This document shows, piece after piece, positions 24,208-33,666 of a stretch of DNA of 64,000 nucleotides. The notes below the pieces were generated by a model, which ran no database searches, was not told the DNA's origin, and saw only the letters and a list, made by a program, of their open reading frames with translations. How positions within the stretch are numbered: position 1 is the stretch's first letter; every line of letters begins with the position of its first letter. Made by a program: the position numbers and the translations under genes. Source of the DNA: JAGNLM01 sp964439835 (lineage in GTDB: Bacteria > Pseudomonadota > Gammaproteobacteria > JAABTG01); contig CAYTPQ010000007.1 in NCBI GenBank assembly GCA_964439835.1, positions 29,364-93,363 on the forward strand, given 5' to 3'.

Positions 24208-25542
24208 ATGTCCGTTGAGGCGAACACGACCCCCCTGGAGCGGTTCCTGAATGTCTTCACCGAGGTCAGGTCCGGAGAGGCCGTCTCCGCGCTGCTGCTG
24301 GCGCTCAATATCTTTCTGATCCTGACCGCCTACTACGTCCTGAAGCCGGTGCGCGAGGCGCTGATCCTGGCGGGCGGCGGGGCCGAGATCAAAAGCTACG
24401 CCGCGGCCGGCCAGGCCCTGCTGCTGCTCGCCGCCGTGCCCCTTTACGGCTGGCTGGCGAGCCGCGTGTCCCGGCGCGTGCTGATCAACGGCGTCACCCT
24501 GTTCTTCGCCGGCTGCCTGCTGCTGTTCTACGGCCTCGCGCAGCTGCACGTGCCGCTCGGCGTGGTCTTCTTCCTCTGGGTCGGGATCTTCAACCTCATG
24601 GTGCCGGCGCAGTTCTGGGCCTTCGCCAACGACCTGTACACGCCGGAGGCCGGCAAGCGTCTCTTCGTCATCGTCGCCTTCGGCGCCTCGCTCGGGGCCG
24701 TGGCCGGCAGCTACGTCGACTCGCTCCTCATCGCCCCGCTTGGCGTCTACCAGCTCATGCTGGTCGCCGCCGGCATCCTGGCGCTCAGCCTGCTGCTGAC
24801 CAACGGCGTGGACCGGCGCGAGCGCGCCCGCCGCCGGGATACGGCGCCGAACGCCGCCGCGGCCGGCGAGGCGGAGGAGCCGCTCAAGGAGGGCGGCGCC
24901 TTCGCGCTGGTTTTCCGCACCCGCTACCTGCTCCTGATCGCGCTCCTGATGCTCGTGCTCAACTGGGTGAACACGACCGGCGAGTACATCCTCGGGCGCA
25001 CCGTGGTCGCAGCGGCCGACCAGGCCCTGGCGTCGGGCGGGGCAGGGGGGCTCTCGAAGGAGCAGTTCATCGGCGCCTTCTACGCGGACTTCTTCACGGT
25101 GGTGAACATCGTCGGGCTGCTGCTGCAGCTGTTCGTGGTCTCGCGGGTGCTGAAGTACTTCGGGGTCGGCGTGGCGATCCTGGTGCTGCCGCTGATCGCC
25201 CTCGGGGGGTATCTGATCGCGGCCTTCTACCCCGTCCTGGCGATGATGCGCTGGGCCAAGACGGCGGAGAACGCCACCGACTACTCGGTGCAGAACACGG
25301 TGCGCCAGGTGCTGTTCCTGCCGACCACCCGGGAGCAGAAGTACAAGGCCAAGCAGGCGATCGACACCTTCTTCGTGCGTGCCGGCGACGTCCTCTCGGC
25401 CGTCCTGGTGTTCGCCGGCACGACCTGGCTTGCCCTGTCGACCCAGGGCTTCGCGCTCGTCAACGTCGCCCTGGTCGTGGTCTGGCTCGCCCTCGCGTTC
25501 CTGATTGGCCGGCACTACCGGCGCCTGGCGGGGACCGCGTAG
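24208..25542 (+). CDS. NTP/NDP exchange (ATP/ADP translocase-like) membrane carrier
   Basis: The 444-residue product has about twelve transmembrane segments. It carries the early motif NIFLILTAYYVLKPVREALI and a conserved FWAFANDLYTPEAGKRLF typical of the Npt1/TlcC-like branch of the ATP/ADP translocase superfamily. Free-living bacteria often have a single member of unknown substrate, so nucleotide exchange cannot be assumed. A charged loop after helix 6 (DRRERARRRDTA) is cytoplasmic. GGAGA precedes ATG 24208. It follows the phosphoesterase gene after 50 bases on the same strand. Confidence 0.85.
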   Translation: MSVEANTTPLERFLNVFTEVRSGEAVSALLLALNIFLILTAYYVLKPVREALILAGGGAEIKSYAAAGQALLLLAAVPLYGWLASRVSRRVLINGVTLFFAGCLLLFYGLAQLHVPLGVVFFLWVGIFNLMVPAQFWAFANDLYTPEAGKRLFVIVAFGASLGAVAGSYVDSLLIAPLGVYQLMLVAAGILALSLLLTNGVDRRERARRRDTAPNAAAAGEAEEPLKEGGAFALVFRTRYLLLIALLMLVLNWVNTTGEYILGRTVVAAADQALASGGAGGLSKEQFIGAFYADFFTVVNIVGLLLQLFVVSRVLKYFGVGVAILVLPLIALGGYLIAAFYPVLAMMRWAKTAENATDYSVQNTVRQVLFLPTTREQKYKAKQAIDTFFVRAGDVLSAVLVFAGTTWLALSTQGFALVNVALVVVWLALAFLIGRHYRRLAGTA

Positions 25543-25657
25543 GCGAGGGCGGCCTCGCCGGCCGGCAGAGGGTATCCCTGGACACGCCCGGATGCCCCCT
25601 CAGTTACCGCGATGTCGCGGGCGTGGCGCACGGGACGCACGGGCGGACCAGTTCTCC

Positions 25658-25703
25658 TTCATACAAGGACAAATACGCGTTATATTCACCTTTGGAGGAG
25701 GAG
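25658..25703 (+). promoter_or_regulatory. AT-rich promoter and strong Shine-Dalgarno before the AAA ATPase
   Basis: TTCATA (25658) and TATATT (25681) are 17 bases apart, a good sigma-70 pair, and GGAGGAGGAG follows at 25694. No ATG lies at the right distance, which makes the start of the next gene uncertain. The local base composition is unlike the surroundings. Confidence 0.55.
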
Positions 25704-25731
25704 AATAAGCGATCTGACGGAGGCTCTCGCC

Positions 25732-27060
25732 TTGCTTCTGAAGGAGGCCCTTACAGAGAAGCTCGCGGAGTCGCTCACCGGGCCACTGCCCCGGGGAACG
25801 CCGCGGGTGGTTTACGGCGCCACCGGCCTGCCCGGTAAGGCCACCGCGGTGGTCGGCATGCGCCGGGCGGGCAAGACGACCTTCCTGCACCAGATGCGGC
25901 GGGAACACCTGGAGAAGGGTGCGGCACGCACCCACCTGCCCTACCTGAACTTCGAGGACGAGCGGCTCTCCGAGCTCACGGCGCGTGACCTCGGCTTTCT
26001 ACTCGAGGAGTATGCACGGCGGGTACCCGATGCCCGCGAGGGGGGGACCGTCACCTGGTGCTTCGACGAGATCCAGGTCGTCCCGGGCTGGGAACGCTTC
26101 GTGCGACGGCTGCTCGATGGGGGCGGCAACGACGTCATCGTCACTGGCTCCTCAGCCGCGCTGCTGTCACGGGAGATCGCAACCGCGCTGCGCGGTCGTG
26201 CCTGGGAGGTCCCCCTGTTCCCGTTCAGCTTCACCGAGGCCCTGCGCCACTCCGGGCAGCCCATCCCTCAGGATCCCGCGTTTCTCACCAGCTCAGAGCG
26301 GGCGAGGATCGAGCGCGCCCTCGCGGACTGGCTCACCGCTGGTGGCTTCCCGGAGGCCCAGGCTCTGGAGGGCGCGTCCCGGGCGCAGCTGCTGAGGGAC
26401 TATGTGGACGTCGCGATGCTGCGCGACGTCGTAGAGCGGCATGGGGTGAGCAACGTCACCGGCCTGCGCTGGCTGGTCCGACAGCTGCTCGGAAACTCGG
26501 GAGGCCTGTTCAGTGTCGAGAAGTTCTATGCCACTCTCAAGAGCCAGGGCATCGCCATCTCAAAGGACACCGTGCATCAGCTGCTCGGACACCTGGAGGA
26601 TTGCTTCCTGATCCGGATGGTCTGGATGGAATCCGCCTCCGAGCGGCAGCGGATGGTGAACCCGCGCAAGGCCTACCCGGTGGATCCCGGGCTCATTCCC
26701 GTCTTCGACCGTGCGGGCCGACTCAACCTCGGTCACGCGCTCGAAACGGCTGTCCTGATCGAGCTCGAGCGGCGGCGCTGCACAGTGACGTACGTGCGCA
26801 CCACCGGGGGCTACGAGGTCGACTTTCTCGCCCGGGACCCAGAGGGCCGGCAGGAGCTGATCCAGGTCTGCTCTGACGCGAGCGACCCTGCCACCGCCGA
26901 GCGTGAGCTGCGGGCCCTGGTCGATGCCGAGACGCGCTACCCGGGCACAACCCGACGCCTGCTGACCCTCACTCGCGACGGTCTGCCTGCCGCCTTGCCC
27001 TCCGGCGTGACCGCACAGCCCGCTTACGAGTGGCTTCTCGCGACGACCGGTACGGCTTGA
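25732..27060 (+). CDS. AAA-type ATPase with DUF4143 C-terminal domain
   Basis: The product has a Walker A loop (VVGMRRAGKTTF), Walker B (CFDEIQVVPGWE), a sensor-like VTGSSAALLS and an arginine-finger region (ALRGRAWEVPLFPFSFTEAL). From about residue 240 it has the DUF4143 nuclease-like domain, ending with YVRTTGGYEVDFLARDPEGR and a final QVC strand typical of the PD-(D/E)XK fold. Such ATPases are common, scattered and often laterally transferred; their role is not known. TTG 25732 after GGAGG is taken as start; CTG 25714, after the stronger GGAGGAGGAG, is equally possible. The promoter is unusually AT-rich, which supports acquisition. Confidence 0.85.
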   Translation: MLLKEALTEKLAESLTGPLPRGTPRVVYGATGLPGKATAVVGMRRAGKTTFLHQMRREHLEKGAARTHLPYLNFEDERLSELTARDLGFLLEEYARRVPDAREGGTVTWCFDEIQVVPGWERFVRRLLDGGGNDVIVTGSSAALLSREIATALRGRAWEVPLFPFSFTEALRHSGQPIPQDPAFLTSSERARIERALADWLTAGGFPEAQALEGASRAQLLRDYVDVAMLRDVVERHGVSNVTGLRWLVRQLLGNSGGLFSVEKFYATLKSQGIAISKDTVHQLLGHLEDCFLIRMVWMESASERQRMVNPRKAYPVDPGLIPVFDRAGRLNLGHALETAVLIELERRRCTVTYVRTTGGYEVDFLARDPEGRQELIQVCSDASDPATAERELRALVDAETRYPGTTRRLLTLTRDGLPAALPSGVTAQPAYEWLLATTGTA

Positions 27061-27172
27061 CTCCGCTATCAGGCCTGCGAGAGGGACGAGAGATGATGGG
27101 GCGGACGCGGCCTCCCGGTGCGTCAGCGGGCAACGGCACGGGATGCGACCAGCTCCGGCCGGAGATGCTGGT

Positions 27173-29344
27173 ATGAAAGCCGTTCTCGCCTGGCTGTCGC
27201 ACATCAGCCTGTCGGCCCGGATCGTCGCCGGGCTCGCACTGGGCGCGCTCACCGGGCTGTTCTTCGGCGAGGCGGCGGCGGTGCTGCAGCCGCTCGCCGA
27301 CGTCTACATCCGCCTGATGCAGATGACGGTGCTGCCGTACCTGCTGATGGCGCTCATCATCGGCTTCGGCCAGCTCGAGGCCGGCGAGGCCAGGCAACTG
27401 GCGGTGCGGGGCGGCGTGCTGCTGCTGGTCACGCTCGGTCTCACCTTCGCCGTGATCGCGGCGATGCCCGCGGCCTTCCCGAGCGTTCAGACCGCCTCCT
27501 TCTTCAGCCACTCCCTGGTCGAGCCGAAGCAGCCGTTCTCGATTGCGGACGTGTATTTCACCGCGAACCCGTTTCACTCCCTGGCCAACGCCGTGGTGCC
27601 GGCGGTCGTGCTGTTCAGCTCGGCGATCGGGATCGGGCTGATCGGCCTGGAGGGCAAGGAACGCGTGCTGGGGGGACTGCGGGTCCTCAACGGGGCCATC
27701 GTGCGTATCACCAAGTTCGTCGTCGGCCTCACCCCCATCGGCGTGTTCGCCATCGGTGCGGTGACGGCGGGCACGATGGCGCCGGAGACCTTTGCGCGGC
27801 TCGAGGTCTATTTCATCGCCTTCATCGCCGCCTCCCTGCTGCTGGCCTTCTGGATCCTGCCGCTGCTGGTCACCGCCCTGACGCCCTTCAGCTACCGCGA
27901 GGTCGTGGGCGTGGCGCGCGACGCACTGCTCACGGCGTTCGTGGCGAGCAACGCCTTCATCGTCCTGCCGATCCTGATCGAGCGCGCCAAGACGTTGCTG
28001 GAGAAGCGAGGGCTTCTGACGCCCGAGAGCGACGCCGCGGCGGAGGTGCTGGTACCGATCCTGTTCAACTTTCCGAACGCGGGACGGCTGCTGACGCTGC
28101 TGTTCATTCCGTTCGCGGCGTGGCTCGCGGGGAGTGCGTTGACCGCCACCGACTACTGGACCCTGCTCGTCGCCGGGGTGCCGAGCTACTTCGCCAAGGC
28201 GCAGGTGGCGCTGCCTTTTCTGATGGACCTGTTCGGGCTGCCGCACGACCTGTTCCAGCTCTATATCCCGACGACCATCATCGGCGGCAAGTTCGACTCG
28301 ATGGTCACGGCGATGAACCTGCTCGCCTTCGCCTTGCTCGGCGCGGCGGCGATGGGCGGGTTTCTGAGGCTGAAGCGCGCGGCGCTACTGCGGGCCGGCC
28401 TCGGCATCCTCGCAGGCATTGCCGTCACGGTGCTGGCGGTCAGGTTGCTGCTCGGTCTGACCATCGACAGTGGCTACCACAAGGACGAGGCCCTCAAGCA
28501 CATGCACCTGCCGCGGCACTCGGCGGAGGTGATCGTTCACAAGGACCGCGGCGGCGTGCGGCGTGACGAGGTGACGCTCCGGCGGGTCCAGGACCGGGGG
28601 ACGCTGCGGATCGGATACGACGGCTCGAACCTGCCGTTCAGCTTCTTCAATGCCGACGGACAGCTCGTCGGGTTCGACGTCGAGCTCGGCGTCGCGCTTG
28701 CCGAGGCGCTCGGCGTGAAGGCCGAGTTCGTGCCCGTGCAGTGGGCTGAGCTCCAGACCGTGCTCGCCGACGGCCTCATCGACGTGATGCCGGGCGTCTG
28801 GTACCGGCCGTACTGGTTCTCTTCCCTGCGCCTCAGCGAGCCCTATCACGTTGGGACGATGGGCATCGTGGTGCGGGACGAGCGCCGGCACGAGTTCGCC
28901 AGCGTGGAGTCCCTGCGACGCAGCCGGGGCCTCCGGATCGGTGTACCCCTGGACAGCTCGCAGGTTGCGTTCAGCGTCGCCCGCTATTTCGGCAAGGCGC
29001 CCGTCGAGCTCGTGCCCCTGCCGACGGCGGCGCCGTTCTTCGAGGGCCGGTACCCAGAGCTCGACGGCTACCTGATGCCCGCCGAAGGCGCGTCCGCCTG
29101 GACGCTGCTGCACCCCGAGCTCACGGTGGTCGTGCCGCAGCCCGACCCGGTGAAGATCCCGACCGGCTTCGGGCTGCCGCTGGACGCCCGTGACCTGGCC
29201 GACGCGGTCAATGAGTGGGTGGTATTCGCGACCAGCGAGGGCCTGGTGCAGCGCGCCCACGAGTACTGGGTGCTCGGCAGGGGTGCCGAGGAGAAGGGCC
29301 CGCGCTGGTCGATCCTGCGCGACGTCCTCGGCTGGGCGCACTGA
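27173..29344 (+). CDS. dicarboxylate/amino-acid:cation symporter fused to a solute-binding domain
   Basis: The 723-residue product has two parts. Residues 1-420 form an SDF-family symporter with eight helices, including AVVPAVVLFSSAIGIGLIGL, the NFPNAGR hairpin-type region and IPTTIIGGKFDSMVTAMNLL. After a ninth helix and a linker, residues 465-715 form a type 3 solute-binding domain (GTLRIGYDGSNLPFSFFNAD, LVGFDVELGVALAEALGV) that usually binds amino acids in the periplasm. The fusion would tether a scoop to the transporter. GGAGATG precedes ATG 27173. SDF members use Na+ or H+; the substrate is uncertain. Confidence 0.88.
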   Translation: MKAVLAWLSHISLSARIVAGLALGALTGLFFGEAAAVLQPLADVYIRLMQMTVLPYLLMALIIGFGQLEAGEARQLAVRGGVLLLVTLGLTFAVIAAMPAAFPSVQTASFFSHSLVEPKQPFSIADVYFTANPFHSLANAVVPAVVLFSSAIGIGLIGLEGKERVLGGLRVLNGAIVRITKFVVGLTPIGVFAIGAVTAGTMAPETFARLEVYFIAFIAASLLLAFWILPLLVTALTPFSYREVVGVARDALLTAFVASNAFIVLPILIERAKTLLEKRGLLTPESDAAAEVLVPILFNFPNAGRLLTLLFIPFAAWLAGSALTATDYWTLLVAGVPSYFAKAQVALPFLMDLFGLPHDLFQLYIPTTIIGGKFDSMVTAMNLLAFALLGAAAMGGFLRLKRAALLRAGLGILAGIAVTVLAVRLLLGLTIDSGYHKDEALKHMHLPRHSAEVIVHKDRGGVRRDEVTLRRVQDRGTLRIGYDGSNLPFSFFNADGQLVGFDVELGVALAEALGVKAEFVPVQWAELQTVLADGLIDVMPGVWYRPYWFSSLRLSEPYHVGTMGIVVRDERRHEFASVESLRRSRGLRIGVPLDSSQVAFSVARYFGKAPVELVPLPTAAPFFEGRYPELDGYLMPAEGASAWTLLHPELTVVVPQPDPVKIPTGFGLPLDARDLADAVNEWVVFATSEGLVQRAHEYWVLGRGAEEKGPRWSILRDVLGWAH

Positions 29345-29380
29345 ACCGCGCGAGCCGGTAGGCCGCGGGCCAGGGCGCGG

Positions 29381-30040
29381 TTACTGCGGGCAGATCTTGC
29401 GCTGCTGCTCGGCGCTGATCTTCAGCGCCGGGTCGATCCGAAAGCTCGCGAGCTTGCCGTCGATCCACTGGTCGCAGCCGCCGCTGCCGCAGGGCGCGTT
29501 GTTCCGCGCCTTGTGCCAGTAGGCCTTCGCCTTGCTCCGGGGCCAGTCGCAGAACTGCATCAGGGCCATCGCCGATACGGCGCCGGAGGAGTGCACGCCC
29601 CACATGCAGTGGACGAGCAGGGGCCCCTTGCCGGGGTTCTCGATCACCGAGTGGATCTCTCGCATGATGTCCTCGGCGTTGGAGGATGTGCCCTTCTCGT
29701 AGTCGAAGGTCCTGCCGCCGCAGCTCGTCTTGCCGAACTGCGTCTTGCTGCCGAAGTCGACGTAGCGAGCGCCGGAGAACCCCGCTTCGCAGAGCGCCGT
29801 GCGCTGGGCCCCGGAGAGTCCGGTGCGGGCCTTGTCGCCGCCCTTGAACCCGGCGCGGTAGAGCACCCCGTCGAGCACCGGACGCACGAACGCCAGGCCG
29901 GGCAGGCCACCGTCGCTGTTGGCGAGCATCTGCGACTCGGTCGGGCCGGCGTCACGGTGGGTGAAGTCGGCTCCCGCCGCGGGGCCGCTGGCGAGGTGAA
30001 GCGCGATCGCCGCAGCGGTCGCCAGGGTCTTGGTCGTCAT
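29381..30040 (-). CDS. exported phosphatase-like (dual-specificity fold) protein
   Basis: The 219-residue product has a signal peptide (residues 1-24) and a domain with the phosphatase P-loop sequence LLVHCMWGVHSSGAVSAMAL at 141-160. The Cys nucleophile (C145) is present, but the C-x5-R motif is C-x5-S here, so the catalytic Arg is missing. A general-acid-like Asp occurs upstream (YVDFGSKTQ). Similar HC..G.H.SG proteins exist in other bacteria, as far as I recall, and their activity is not established. Two further Cys pairs near the C-terminus suggest a disulfide-stabilised periplasmic fold. It is convergent with the symporter gene. Confidence 0.72.
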   Translation of the reverse strand: MTTKTLATAAAIALHLASGPAAGADFTHRDAGPTESQMLANSDGGLPGLAFVRPVLDGVLYRAGFKGGDKARTGLSGAQRTALCEAGFSGARYVDFGSKTQFGKTSCGGRTFDYEKGTSSNAEDIMREIHSVIENPGKGPLLVHCMWGVHSSGAVSAMALMQFCDWPRSKAKAYWHKARNNAPCGSGGCDQWIDGKLASFRIDPALKISAEQQRKICPQ

Positions 30041-30141
30041 CGATGAACCTCGTATCGAATTGCTGTGTTGCCTCAACTCGGGCTCGGCGGCGCGCCAAGC
30101 GGCGCCCGCTTCTCGCTGGGCGCGCTTGGCCGGCGTGGCGG

Positions 30142-31575
30142 TCAGAACCCACCCCCGGTGCGGAAGCCGCCTCCACCACCGCCCCGGCCGCCGCCACCCC
30201 AGCCGGCGCCGCCGCCCCGGCCCGGTCCGCCGCCCCAGACCGAGCCCCGGCCGAAGCCGCCGGAGCCGAAGGTCGGGTTGGCCCGCTGGGGGCGATAGCG
30301 CTGCTGTTGCTCCAGCACCCGCCAGAGGCCGTCGCGGTCGAGCAGCCCGCTCAGGAAGTTCGCGAGCATCACGCCGAGCAGCGAGCCGTCGGCGAAGACC
30401 GAGTCGCCGCGGTCGTACTGGCGCCGCTTGAAGTCGGCGCGCAGGGACTCGATCTGCTGGAGCCGCGCGAGGTGCTGCTGGGTGGAGCGCTTGAGCTCGC
30501 CGAGCGAGACCTGCAGGGCCTGCTCCTGCTGCTCGCGGTCGAGCAGCCGGGCGATGACCAGGTCGTCCTCGGGGAAGGGCGTGGCCTGGGCGTCGCGGCG
30601 CAGCGCCCGCAGATCTTCACGCTGGAACTCGGAGGCCAAGTACTCGACCGCCTTCCGATAGGCGTCGTCCTCGCCGGCGGCGAAGTCGGCCTTCTCGTCC
30701 TGCAGGCGCTGGTAGGCCACGGCAGTCTCCTCGATGCGGGCGTCGATCGCATCGAGCCGCTCCCGCTCGCTGGCACGGGCGGCCTCCAGGGCCGGAATGC
30801 CGTCCGCCTCGCGGGCCTGCTCGTCGAGGCGCCGCAGGGCCTCGATGGCCTGCTCGGCAGCACCCCGAACCACCCGGGCGTGCTCGCGCAGCCGCAGCGG
30901 GATCTCCTGCAGGCGCGCGTAGTTTGCGCGGGCGTCGTCGTAGCCGACCAGGCGGGCCACCTTGCCGTCGAGCCAACGGGTGAGGCCGGTGGCCCGGTAC
31001 TCGGGCAAGCCGTAGCGCCGCTCCCACAGGTACGTGAAGAGCGGGTCGTCGCGGTAGGACTGGCCCTTCTGCCCGAGCTCCTGCTCGCTCTGGGAGGCCT
31101 TGTCCTCGGCGTGGCGGGCGATGCGCTCGGCCTCGCGGGTGCGGTCCTGTTGCTCCCGGTAGGCAGGCTCCGCCTCCAGCCGTGCCTGGGTGGCCGCTTC
31201 GGCCGCGTCCACCACGGCGGAGGCCTTTTCGAGCGCCTCGGCCTGGGTCGCGCGCTCGGCTTCGAGCGTGCTGCGCTGCCGCGAGGTGGCCTCGATACGC
31301 TCGTCGAGCGCGGCCAGGGCCGCCGGACGCGAGGCGAGCAGGGCGGCGGCCTGACGGTCGGCCTCGTCCAGGCCGGCGACGAGGCGTCCCGCCGCCATCA
31401 TCCCGACGCGCAGCCGGGCCAGCTCCCGGAAGTCCTCCGCGCGGGCCCTGGCCAGTTCGAGGAGCTGATTGCTCGCCGCCTGGATACGCTGATCGATCTC
31501 ATCGATCGCGTGCCGCTCCTGGCCGAGCGCACGGTCAATCTGGAGGAGGGCTTCGGGCCCGCTCAGCATCGCCAT
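30142..31575 (-). CDS. long coiled-coil protein with Gly-rich tail
   Basis: The 477-residue product has no signal peptide. Residues 1-170 and 225-400 are long heptad-like helices rich in Ala, Glu, Arg and Gln. The last 45 residues are a low-complexity Gly/Arg/Trp tail that starts FGSGGFGRGSVWGGG. It lies four bases after the DUF6384-like gene and is the last of a three-gene set with that gene and the TelA-like gene. The sequence suggests a filament or scaffold at the membrane rather than an enzyme. No family name is certain. Confidence 0.72.
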   Translation of the reverse strand: MAMLSGPEALLQIDRALGQERHAIDEIDQRIQAASNQLLELARARAEDFRELARLRVGMMAAGRLVAGLDEADRQAAALLASRPAALAALDERIEATSRQRSTLEAERATQAEALEKASAVVDAAEAATQARLEAEPAYREQQDRTREAERIARHAEDKASQSEQELGQKGQSYRDDPLFTYLWERRYGLPEYRATGLTRWLDGKVARLVGYDDARANYARLQEIPLRLREHARVVRGAAEQAIEALRRLDEQAREADGIPALEAARASERERLDAIDARIEETAVAYQRLQDEKADFAAGEDDAYRKAVEYLASEFQREDLRALRRDAQATPFPEDDLVIARLLDREQQEQALQVSLGELKRSTQQHLARLQQIESLRADFKRRQYDRGDSVFADGSLLGVMLANFLSGLLDRDGLWRVLEQQQRYRPQRANPTFGSGGFGRGSVWGGGPGRGGGAGWGGGGRGGGGGGFRTGGGF

Positions 31576-31579
31576 GGCA

Positions 31580-32491
31580 TCACCATCGGGTCACCGCCGC
31601 GCCGGTGGTGGGGACCTCGTAGTCCGGCTCCAGGTAGCCGCGGCGTTTCGCGCCGAAGCGATTGTTCTGGATGATCCCGTCGTCCTTTTTGTCCGCCGCG
31701 ACCCGGCGGTACACCGACTCCGCGACGCGCAGCCCCCACTGGGTCACCCGCTCGGCCTGGCCGGTTTCCTCGTTCGTCACCTGCACCGTCACCGGCGCGC
31801 CCTGCGCATCGAGCGCCTCGACGACGAGGTAGAAGTTCTGGGCGTCGGGGTTGTCGTCGGGGATGCGCCAGAAGCCCGAGCGCTCGCCGGGGCGCGAGAC
31901 GATGCGCAGGGTGTACTCCTGCTCCAGGGTGGACCGCAGCTCCTCGAGTGCCGCCCGCATCTTCCGCGCGACCTTCTCGTCGCCGTCACGCAGCGCGGCC
32001 TGGGCCGTGGCGAGATAGCTGCCGGCACGCTCCCGCGCCGGCTCCGCCCGGGCGAGGGCCAAGACCGCACCGTGCAGGGCGGTGAGCTCGCCGGGCAACG
32101 CCGCCCGCGGCGCGACCACCGTCGCGTAGTAGGCCCCCCACGCGACGCCCAGGCCCACGACCCCCGCAAGCAGCCACCGACCCCAGGTGCGCCGGCGGAC
32201 GTAGAGGCGCGCCAGGCGGGTTGCGAGGCTCGGCGCCGGGGGCTTGTAGACGAAGCGGTCCTCCCGGAGCGCCGCCACCCCTTCGTCCAGGACGTGGTCC
32301 GGGACCTCGATCCCTTGGGCGCGGTAGATCTTGCGCAGACGCTCCCTGAGGTCGAGCGCCCGGCCCTCCTCGTCGAGCTCGCGCTCGACCAGCTGCTGGC
32401 GCCGGCGCAGGGTGTCGACGACGTCCATCGCCAGCATGACGTCGTCCAGGGGCGGCCTGGGCGCCGCCGGTGCCTGGGCCTCGACGCTCAC
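31580..32491 (-). CDS. DUF6384-like single-pass membrane protein
   Basis: The 303-residue product starts with a helical cytoplasmic part (LDDVMLAMDVVDTLRRRQQL, residues 15-90), a single membrane helix at about 104-126 (WLLAGVVGLGVAWGAYYATV) and an external domain of about 170 residues with a strand-rich C-terminal half (YTLRIVSRPGERSGFWRIPD). I associate this pattern with DUF6384, a family found next to TelA-like coiled-coil genes; the assignment is from memory and only moderately sure. It overlaps the TelA-like gene by four bases, so the two are co-translated. Confidence 0.7.
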   Translation of the reverse strand: MSVEAQAPAAPRPPLDDVMLAMDVVDTLRRRQQLVERELDEEGRALDLRERLRKIYRAQGIEVPDHVLDEGVAALREDRFVYKPPAPSLATRLARLYVRRRTWGRWLLAGVVGLGVAWGAYYATVVAPRAALPGELTALHGAVLALARAEPARERAGSYLATAQAALRDGDEKVARKMRAALEELRSTLEQEYTLRIVSRPGERSGFWRIPDDNPDAQNFYLVVEALDAQGAPVTVQVTNEETGQAERVTQWGLRVAESVYRRVAADKKDDGIIQNNRFGAKRRGYLEPDYEVPTTGAAVTRW

Positions 32492-33666
32492 GGGGCGGGT
32501 GCCGGCAGGGCCTTGCCCTCCTCGGCGAGGCGCGCCATCCGCCGCTTGCCGTCTTCCACCGCCGTGCGGATCTCCTCCGCATTCTGGGTGCTCTGCTTGC
32601 GCATCTCCTCGATGATCTCGCGCGAGCGGGTCTGCCAGGTGACGACCGAGTCGACCAGCTTCTTGACCGCCTCGGCGCGGATGGTCGGACCGTAGCCTGC
32701 GCGCACCGCCGCCTCCTGGACCTTGCCGCCGATCTCGGCGAGGTCTTCAAGCGAGCGGCTCATCCCCTCCTTCATGGCCTCCAGCGTCTGGGTGCTCTCG
32801 TGCAGGCCGAACATGCCGGTGTAGGTGGCGCTCAGCGCGGTCAGCACGACCTCGTTGGTGCTGAAGAAGCTCACCGCCTGGGCGTAGACCCGGTCCTTCG
32901 CGTTGGTGGTCTGGAGCAGGCGGGCCATGACCACCTCGGAGGTGTTGTAGCTGATGGTCAGGTTGTCGGAGAGGTCCTTCGCGATCTGGTAGCGCTTCTC
33001 CGTGTCCTGGAGCGCGCGCACCTTCTCGTCCCGCGCCATCTCGAGCCGCGCCCGCTCGGCCGGGTCCTGCCCCGAGAAGGCCTCCAGGGCCTGCATCGCC
33101 CCCTGCACCTCGGCCCGGGCGGCCTCGAGCGCGGCCTCGGCCTTCTTCAACACCTCGAGCGCCAACACCTCGGACTGCTTCAGCGCGCCGCGGAAGTCCT
33201 GGTAGGCATTCAGGATGGTCTGCTCGCGCGCCACCTGGTCGCGGGTCGCCCGGGTGACCTCGAGATAGGTCCCCTTGATCTTGTCGAAGCGGTCGGCGAT
33301 GTCGCCCCGGGTCACCTTCATCCAGACGTTGCTGAGGCGCTCGAAGGTGTCGAGCTGGCCGTCCTCGATCTGCTTCACCATCGCCTTGGCGTCGTCCCGG
33401 ATGCTGTTGAAGGCGTTGACGATGGTCTCGTAGCGTTGACCGACGTCCATGGCCCGGACCTGCTCGCGGACCACCTCGTTGAAGAGCGACGCCTGGCTCA
33501 GGGTCCGGGCGATGGCCACCACCCGCTCCTCGTCGAGGTGCGTGATCGCGTTGAGGAGGGCGACGATGGGGGCTTCCTCGGACTTGCCTTCCGGCAGCAG
33601 CCCGAGGCTGTGCAGCCCGCTCATGGCCTTCTCCAGGTACTGCATCGGCGAACTGCTGACGGTCAT
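32488..33666 (-). CDS. TelA-like coiled-coil protein
   Basis: ATG 33666 is chosen because GGAGGAG lies six bases before it; the open frame continues another 35 codons upstream without a ribosome site. The 392-residue product is all-helical, with long coiled coils (LEVLKKAEAALEAARAEVQG) and motifs seen in the wider TelA/toxic-anion-resistance group (YNTSEVVMARLLQTTNAKDR). Homologues are sometimes called cell-surface proteins although there is no signal peptide. With the two following genes it forms a membrane-linked module; what it does is unknown. A regulatory dyad lies 123 bases upstream. Confidence 0.72.
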   Translation of the reverse strand: MTVSSSPMQYLEKAMSGLHSLGLLPEGKSEEAPIVALLNAITHLDEERVVAIARTLSQASLFNEVVREQVRAMDVGQRYETIVNAFNSIRDDAKAMVKQIEDGQLDTFERLSNVWMKVTRGDIADRFDKIKGTYLEVTRATRDQVAREQTILNAYQDFRGALKQSEVLALEVLKKAEAALEAARAEVQGAMQALEAFSGQDPAERARLEMARDEKVRALQDTEKRYQIAKDLSDNLTISYNTSEVVMARLLQTTNAKDRVYAQAVSFFSTNEVVLTALSATYTGMFGLHESTQTLEAMKEGMSRSLEDLAEIGGKVQEAAVRAGYGPTIRAEAVKKLVDSVVTWQTRSREIIEEMRKQSTQNAEEIRTAVEDGKRRMARLAEEGKALPAPAP

